From: JBBQIY01 sp964618405
GTDB taxonomy: Bacteria; Verrucomicrobiota; Kiritimatiellia; RFP12; UBA3636
Reading direction: 5' to 3'
DNA: 5,726 nucleotides
NCBI GenBank assembly: GCA_964618405.1
Contig: CAZUAY010000253.1
Span: 1 to 5,726, forward strand
A program made the position numbers and the translations under genes. Under the pieces are notes generated by a model. The model was given only the letters and a program-made list of their open reading frames with translations, had not been told where the DNA came from and did not search any database. Positions 1 to 3,200 of the stretch are shown here, piece after piece (position 1 is the first letter of the stretch; the number at the start of each line of letters is the position of its first letter).

Positions 1-8
1 CTAGCGAC

Positions 9-56
9 TGTAATCGGGCAGTCAACGGGGGCACCCCCCGTCACTGACCGATTACA
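9..56. repeat. Long imperfect inverted repeat (hairpin) upstream of the RHS gene
   Basis: The arms TGTAATCGG (9-17) and CCGATTACA (48-56) are perfectly complementary. Inside them CAGT (19-22) pairs with ACTG (43-46), then ACGGGGG (25-31) pairs with CCCCCGT (35-41), leaving a three-base loop CAC. That makes 20 base pairs interrupted by one 1x1 mismatch and one 2x1 internal loop. No T-run follows it on either strand, so it lacks the tail of a classical intrinsic terminator. It could be the transcript end of an unseen upstream gene, a REP-like palindrome, or the end of a small mobile element. The sequence does not decide between these. Confidence 0.7.
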
Positions 57-105
57 CACACTGCACTGCCTCGAGTAAAAAATAAAAAATAGTTATAGAC
101 GTGAG

Positions 106-120
106 TATCACTTTGTGATA
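106..120. promoter_or_regulatory. Perfect 6-bp inverted repeat, possible operator
   Basis: TATCAC (106-111) and GTGATA (115-120) are exact reverse complements around a TTT spacer. The symmetry extends by a G-T wobble and an A-T pair on each side (104-122). It lies 54 bases before the start codon, just after an A-rich tract (about 76-91). The size and position would suit a dimeric regulator near a promoter, but no convincing -35/-10 pair fixes its role, so the operator reading is inference. Confidence 0.3.
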
Positions 121-162
121 TTAAGGTAGTTGGATTCAGAAGAACCGACGCTAATATTCAAC

Positions 163-169
163 GGAAAGG
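163..169 (+). promoter_or_regulatory. Ribosome binding site of the RHS gene
   Basis: GGAAAGG ends five bases before the ATG at 175. It is purine-rich and partly matches the Shine-Dalgarno consensus. It supports 175 over the in-frame ATGs at 187, 190 and 250, because only the 175 start keeps the whole basic n-region of the signal peptide. Confidence 0.6.
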
Positions 170-174
170 CTTCT

Positions 175-270
175 ATGAAAAAACAAATGATGAAATCCGG
201 CCAAACAAGCCGAGGACTGCTGACCCTGTGTCTGACCGCAGGTATTTTGATGGCCGCTTTGGTGCGTGCC
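175..270 (+). other. Sec signal peptide of the RHS protein (residues 1-32)
   Basis: The basic n-region contains K2, K3, K7 and R13. A hydrophobic core runs from G14 to V30 (GLLTLCLTAGILMAALV), followed by V-R-A, which places the -3/-1 residues V30 and A32 for signal peptidase I, with cleavage before V33. C19 lies inside the hydrophobic core and is preceded by Leu, so it is not a lipoprotein lipobox. The mature chain would begin VLPEGRS. Confidence 0.85.
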
Positions 271-3200
271 GTCCTTCCCGAAGGCCGCAGCGTGGACATC
301 CATCAGGATGACGGCGATGTGAGCCTAAGCTTGCCAGGCATTATGAATGCCCCGTACGACATCCAAGTCAAAAGCTCGCTGACGGACGAGTGGGAACCAC
401 TGGGAACCGTCAAGGGACAGGCGGGCGAGACGTTCGTCCCTCTTGCCCCGGATAGTGCGCCCACGCGGTTCTTCCGCGTCGTGTTCCCGCAGCCAACCCT
501 CACGGCCAGCGAACCGGCGTTCGCTTCAACAACGGGAGGAAGCACTGTCTATGTAACAGGCCAGTATTTTTACGAAGGCGATCAGATCTTCGTCGACGGT
601 GTGCTGCTCAGCAATGTGACGTTCATCAGTCCGACCCTGCTCAGCGGTACCCTGCCGACTCTGTCTCCGGGGCTCCATAAGGTTGAGGTGATCAATAGCC
701 ACGACGGGGCTGTGCTCGCGACCCTGTCCGACGCGCTTGAAGTTTCCCCATCGCCGGAACGGACGTTGCAGGGAGCCCCCGAGTGGCCGCCCGCCGGCCC
801 CGTGCCATTGTTCGGCAAGGACTTCAAGGGGCACGTCACTCTCTTGAAGGCTTTTGACGACGAAGACCCCACAGCGGCCGCCCGCGGTCCTAAGAAGACC
901 GGCCACATCACTCTGATGAAGGCTTTTGACGACGATTGCGATGGAACAGAGGATAGCATTTACGCATCTGGAAATTTAGATCCCTGGGGAGACCCGCACG
1001 AAAAGATCGCTGCTAACGGCCACGATGTTAAAACTGGCAATCCCGCCGGGAAGCGGGATCATGCCTCTGGGCTGCCGACTGGGAGGAGAATGCATACACC
1101 GATAGGCTTAAATCCTGCCGGAAACCCTAACCACTCCAGCAATCGGCTTGACGATGATTCGGACGACGACGGTATCATGGACGTTAGCCTGCACTCGGGC
1201 GAGGTCCAACAGCAGGTCGTTGACCTCGCCGTTTCCGGGCGCGGTCTCGATTTCCTCTGGGTGCGCACCTACCGCTCCCGCACTGGCGCGGCTACAGCGC
1301 AGGGCAACCGCTGGAGCCACAGCTACGATGTGCGCTGCGTTCAGAACAGCACCGGCATCGAAGTCACTGACGGCACGGGGCGCAAGGACACCTTCCGCCT
1401 TCAGGCCAACGGCACGTACACGTGTCCCGAGTTCTTCCGAGAGGGGTCGCTCGATCCCGATACTGGCGCCTTCCGCCTTACGTTTGCAGACACGGGCTAT
1501 TGGGCGTTCAATCCGTTCGACGATGCCTCTCCCACCAGCGGGAAGCTCGCCCAGATCGTCGATCGCCACGGTAATACGATGTCGCTGAGTTACGATGGTT
1601 CAGGTCGACTCGCAACAGTCGTCGATGACTTGGATCGCATCCATACGGTCGCTTATGCTCCGAACGGACAGATTGCCTCCGTCTCTGACTTCTCCGGCCG
1701 GACTGTTTCCTATTCTTACTACGGCGCGGGCGACCCGAATGGATGTCCCGACGATCTCAAGTCGGTGACCTCGCCTGCCGTGATCAACACCTCGATCGGC
1801 AATGATTTTCCATCCGGCAAGACCACGACCTACACCTACAGCACGAATGCTGCGCCAGAAACCAGCAGCTTGCTGATCTCGGTCATTGACGCACTCGGTC
1901 AGACCACCGCGCGCTGTGTGTACGATCTCGACTCGGCATCCCCAACTTTTGCGCGCTGTGTGTCGGTTCAACGCGGCACGGATGCCCCCACCTGCATCAC
2001 CTACCTCCCGCAGACGCCCGCACCGGGCAACCGTTTCGCCGCGCTGCGCTGCATTGTGAACGACCCCGAAGGCAACGTCTCGGAACACGATTTCGACAGC
2101 CGCAACCGTTGCGTCGCATTGCGCGAGTACACCGGCCGCGCCGAATCAGGCCAAGCCGTGACCTCCACCGCAAACCGCCCCACAGACAAACTGCGTGCGG
2201 ACGATCCCGATGTCTTTGAATCGCTCTGGAGCTGGAACAACGATTCGCTCTGCACCCTTTGGCAGCGTCCGCTGACCAACCGTGTTGAATATGTCTATCA
2301 GGCCGATCTCGATTCGGCTACGCCAGCGCGTCAACGCGGCAATCTCCGCACAGAACGTTGCGTCTCCAACGGTGATCTGGATGGCGATGGCCTCAGTGAC
2401 AGCATCGAGTACAGTTTCGAGCACGACCCGCGCTTCGGCTCCGATCCATCGCGCAGCGCTTGTAATAGCGTGGATGATGATTGTAGTGGGCGCGACATCG
2501 ACGATTTGAAGGGTTTCGTCACCCGTGTCACCAACCCGCGCGGTTTCGAGACGCGCTGCGTCTACGACGCCGCCGGCAACCTCGTCACGCTCACGCGCCA
2601 CGGCATTGTCCTCGACACCACCCCGCCGACGTTAACCCGTGTAGATTTTGAACACAACGCATACGGTCAGTTGACAGCTTGCGACCGTGCTGAGGATGGC
2701 GCAGGACACCGCCGCCGCGACGAATACACCTACTACAGTAGCGGATTGCAGCGCGGCTACTTGGAAATCTGCGTCGTGGACGCCGGTGCCACCGGACAGA
2801 ATCTCTCGACCAGCTTCGAGTATGATGCCCGCGGCAACGCAACCCGCTGCGTCGACCCGAACGGAACGCCTACGAAGTTTGAAGTTAACGCTTTGAACCA
2901 GGTTGTCCAGCAGACTCGGGGCAGTACGCTCGGCGAGCGTGTTCAATCTCGGTGCATCTACGATGCCAACAACAACCTCGTGCAGGTGGATGTCGAAAAC
3001 CGGGCACCAAATGGTACACTGGATTCAGCCAATCCCTATTGGACAACCACCTTTGCGTACGATCTTCTGAACCGGCCGATCCAGACGGCGCAAGAAATTT
3101 CGGCGAGTGGCTCGCCGAGCATCATGACCAACCAGTTTCTCTACGACGCCAACGACCGGTTGACGCTGCACCGTCTGCCGGAAGCGGTCAGTGGAGTGGA

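Noticed and set aside
9..56. Rho-independent terminator or integron attC site
   Set aside because: There is no T-run after the hairpin on either strand. The attC core triplet-type arms (GTTRRRY and RYYYAAC) are not present in the right places.
130..157. Sigma-70-like promoter TTGGAT - 16 bp - TAATAT
   Set aside because: The match is weak (3/6 and 4/6), and the implied transcript start would fall on the ribosome binding site, leaving almost no leader.
214..231. Lipoprotein lipobox around C19
   Set aside because: The residue before Cys is Leu and the hydrophobic core continues well past it, so signal peptidase I cleavage after A32 fits better.
1082..1092. Internal translation start: GGAGG shortly before the in-frame ATG at 1090
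   Set aside because: The spacing is only about three bases, which is too short. The match is explained by the tandem AGG-AGA Arg codons. A signal-less product starting here is possible in principle but not supported.
1148..1588. Off-frame plus-strand open frame, and similar ones at 2282-2509, 2952-3230, 4143-4373, 4523-4816 and 5345-5638
   Set aside because: All overlap the continuous RHS frame and show no family pattern. They are frame shadows.
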